Shown here: positions 7,066-7,268 of the stretch, one piece after another
Layout of the letters: the number at the start of each line of letters is the position of its first letter
Numbering within the stretch: the first letter of the stretch is position 1
Assembly (NCBI GenBank): GCA_947074135.1
Contig: CAMTOL010000108.1
Coordinates: forward strand, 1-7,268
Reading direction: 5' to 3'
Source of the DNA: an uncultured Rikenellaceae bacterium
GTDB taxonomy: Bacteria; Bacteroidota; Bacteroidia; Bacteroidales; Rikenellaceae
Length of the DNA: 7,268 bases
Notes under the pieces: generated by a model
What the model was told of the DNA's origin: nothing
The model's input: the letters and a program-made list of their open reading frames with translations, nothing else
The model's database searches: none
Made by a program: the position numbers and the translations under genes

Positions 7066-7100
7066 ACACAGTGTTTTTTTTATAAAAAATAGTGCTGTGT
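7066..7100. repeat. Short dyad ACACAG / CTGTGT upstream of fabF
   Basis: ACACAG (7066-7071) and CTGTGT (7095-7100) are perfect 6-base complements separated by 23 bases of mostly A and T. The pair lies 30-65 bases before the fabF start and right after the upstream terminator, where the fabF promoter should be. It could be an operator or a weak leader hairpin. Six-base arms are short, so chance is quite possible. Confidence 0.35.
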
Positions 7101-7106
7101 TTTAAG

Positions 7107-7139
7107 AAAAAGGGGAGTAAAGCACTACGCTTTCTCCCC
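7107..7139 (-). terminator. Rho-independent terminator upstream of fabF
   Basis: On the minus strand GGGGAGAAAGC (7139-7129), loop GTAGT, and GCTTTACTCCCC (7123-7112) form an 11-pair stem with one bulged A. Five Ts, C and two more Ts follow (7111-7104). This GC-rich stem with a T-tract is a good intrinsic terminator for transcription coming from beyond the right edge. The other side is also fairly T-rich on the plus strand (TTTTGCCTTTTTTG), so weak two-way action is possible. It could also be an attenuator in a fabF leader, but nothing seen supports a switch. Confidence 0.85.
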
Positions 7140-7268
7140 GTTTTGCCTTTTTTGTCTATCACAATAAGTTGATTATTAGTCATAATTACCCTTGTTGCTC
7201 GCTCCAAATGCGAAATTAGTTTTTATTAGTTTCATTTTAAGAGACAACTTCTCCAACATTTGTACTTT
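7140..7268. other. Right-edge stretch without a supportable gene
   Basis: Two minus-strand frames enter from the edge and end soon: one stops at 7239-7237 after STNVGEVVS, the other at 7178-7176 after a 30-codon tail that includes TNFAFGASNKGNYD. Either could be the end of a gene outside the window, whose terminator would be the hairpin at 7107-7139. Neither tail resembles an acyl carrier protein or any family I can name. No tRNA, riboswitch or other RNA was recognised. Confidence 0.4.

Noticed and set aside
7107..7139. Riboswitch or attenuator controlling fabF
   Set aside because: Only the terminator hairpin is visible. No competing antiterminator arm or known aptamer pattern was found in the available upstream bases.
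7058..7183. Minus-strand 41-codon open frame starting MTNNQLIVID, upstream of fabF
   Set aside because: It reads straight through the terminator hairpin and the A/T tract, has no recognised motif, and its composition looks non-coding.

Overview
The window looks like chromosomal DNA from a member of the Bacteroidota, most likely order Bacteroidales. The evidence is moderately AT-rich DNA, the linked fabF-rnc pair, an exported TlpA-type thioredoxin protein with a large N-terminal region, little Shine-Dalgarno signal before start codons, and a TAnnTTTG-type promoter box. No sequence search was run, so genus and species stay open.

Layout, left to right. Bases 3-371 (+) hold the 3' end of a calcium-transporting P-type ATPase gene, interrupted by two in-frame stops (81-83 and 231-233), so it is probably a pseudogene. 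A short leader built of 7-base units follows, then lysS (458-1972, +), class II lysyl-tRNA synthetase, closed by a strong hairpin terminator (2021-2062). All remaining genes are on the minus strand and converge on lysS. Read in their own direction they are fabF (7035-5788), rnc (5697-4972), argH (4942-3608, GTG start), a terminator (3583-3553), and a secreted thioredoxin-fold protein (3515-2085) that appears to have its own promoter. Upstream of fabF lie another terminator (7107-7139) and about 130 bases in which I can support no gene.

fabF, rnc and argH probably form one transcription unit covering fatty acid elongation, double-stranded RNA processing and the last step of arginine synthesis. 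The fabF-rnc link is common in bacteria; argH looks like a local neighbour with no functional tie. The thioredoxin-fold protein would act outside the cytoplasm and is a separate unit.

No defence system, mobile element, CRISPR array or new gene cassette is visible. The most interesting structure is non-coding. The leaders just 5' of lysS, rnc and argH are all built from degenerate 7-base repeats that run to within a few bases of the start codon. Two of them share a pattern close to YCAYTRA. The fabF-rnc gap carries such units in both orientations and can fold into a long stem.
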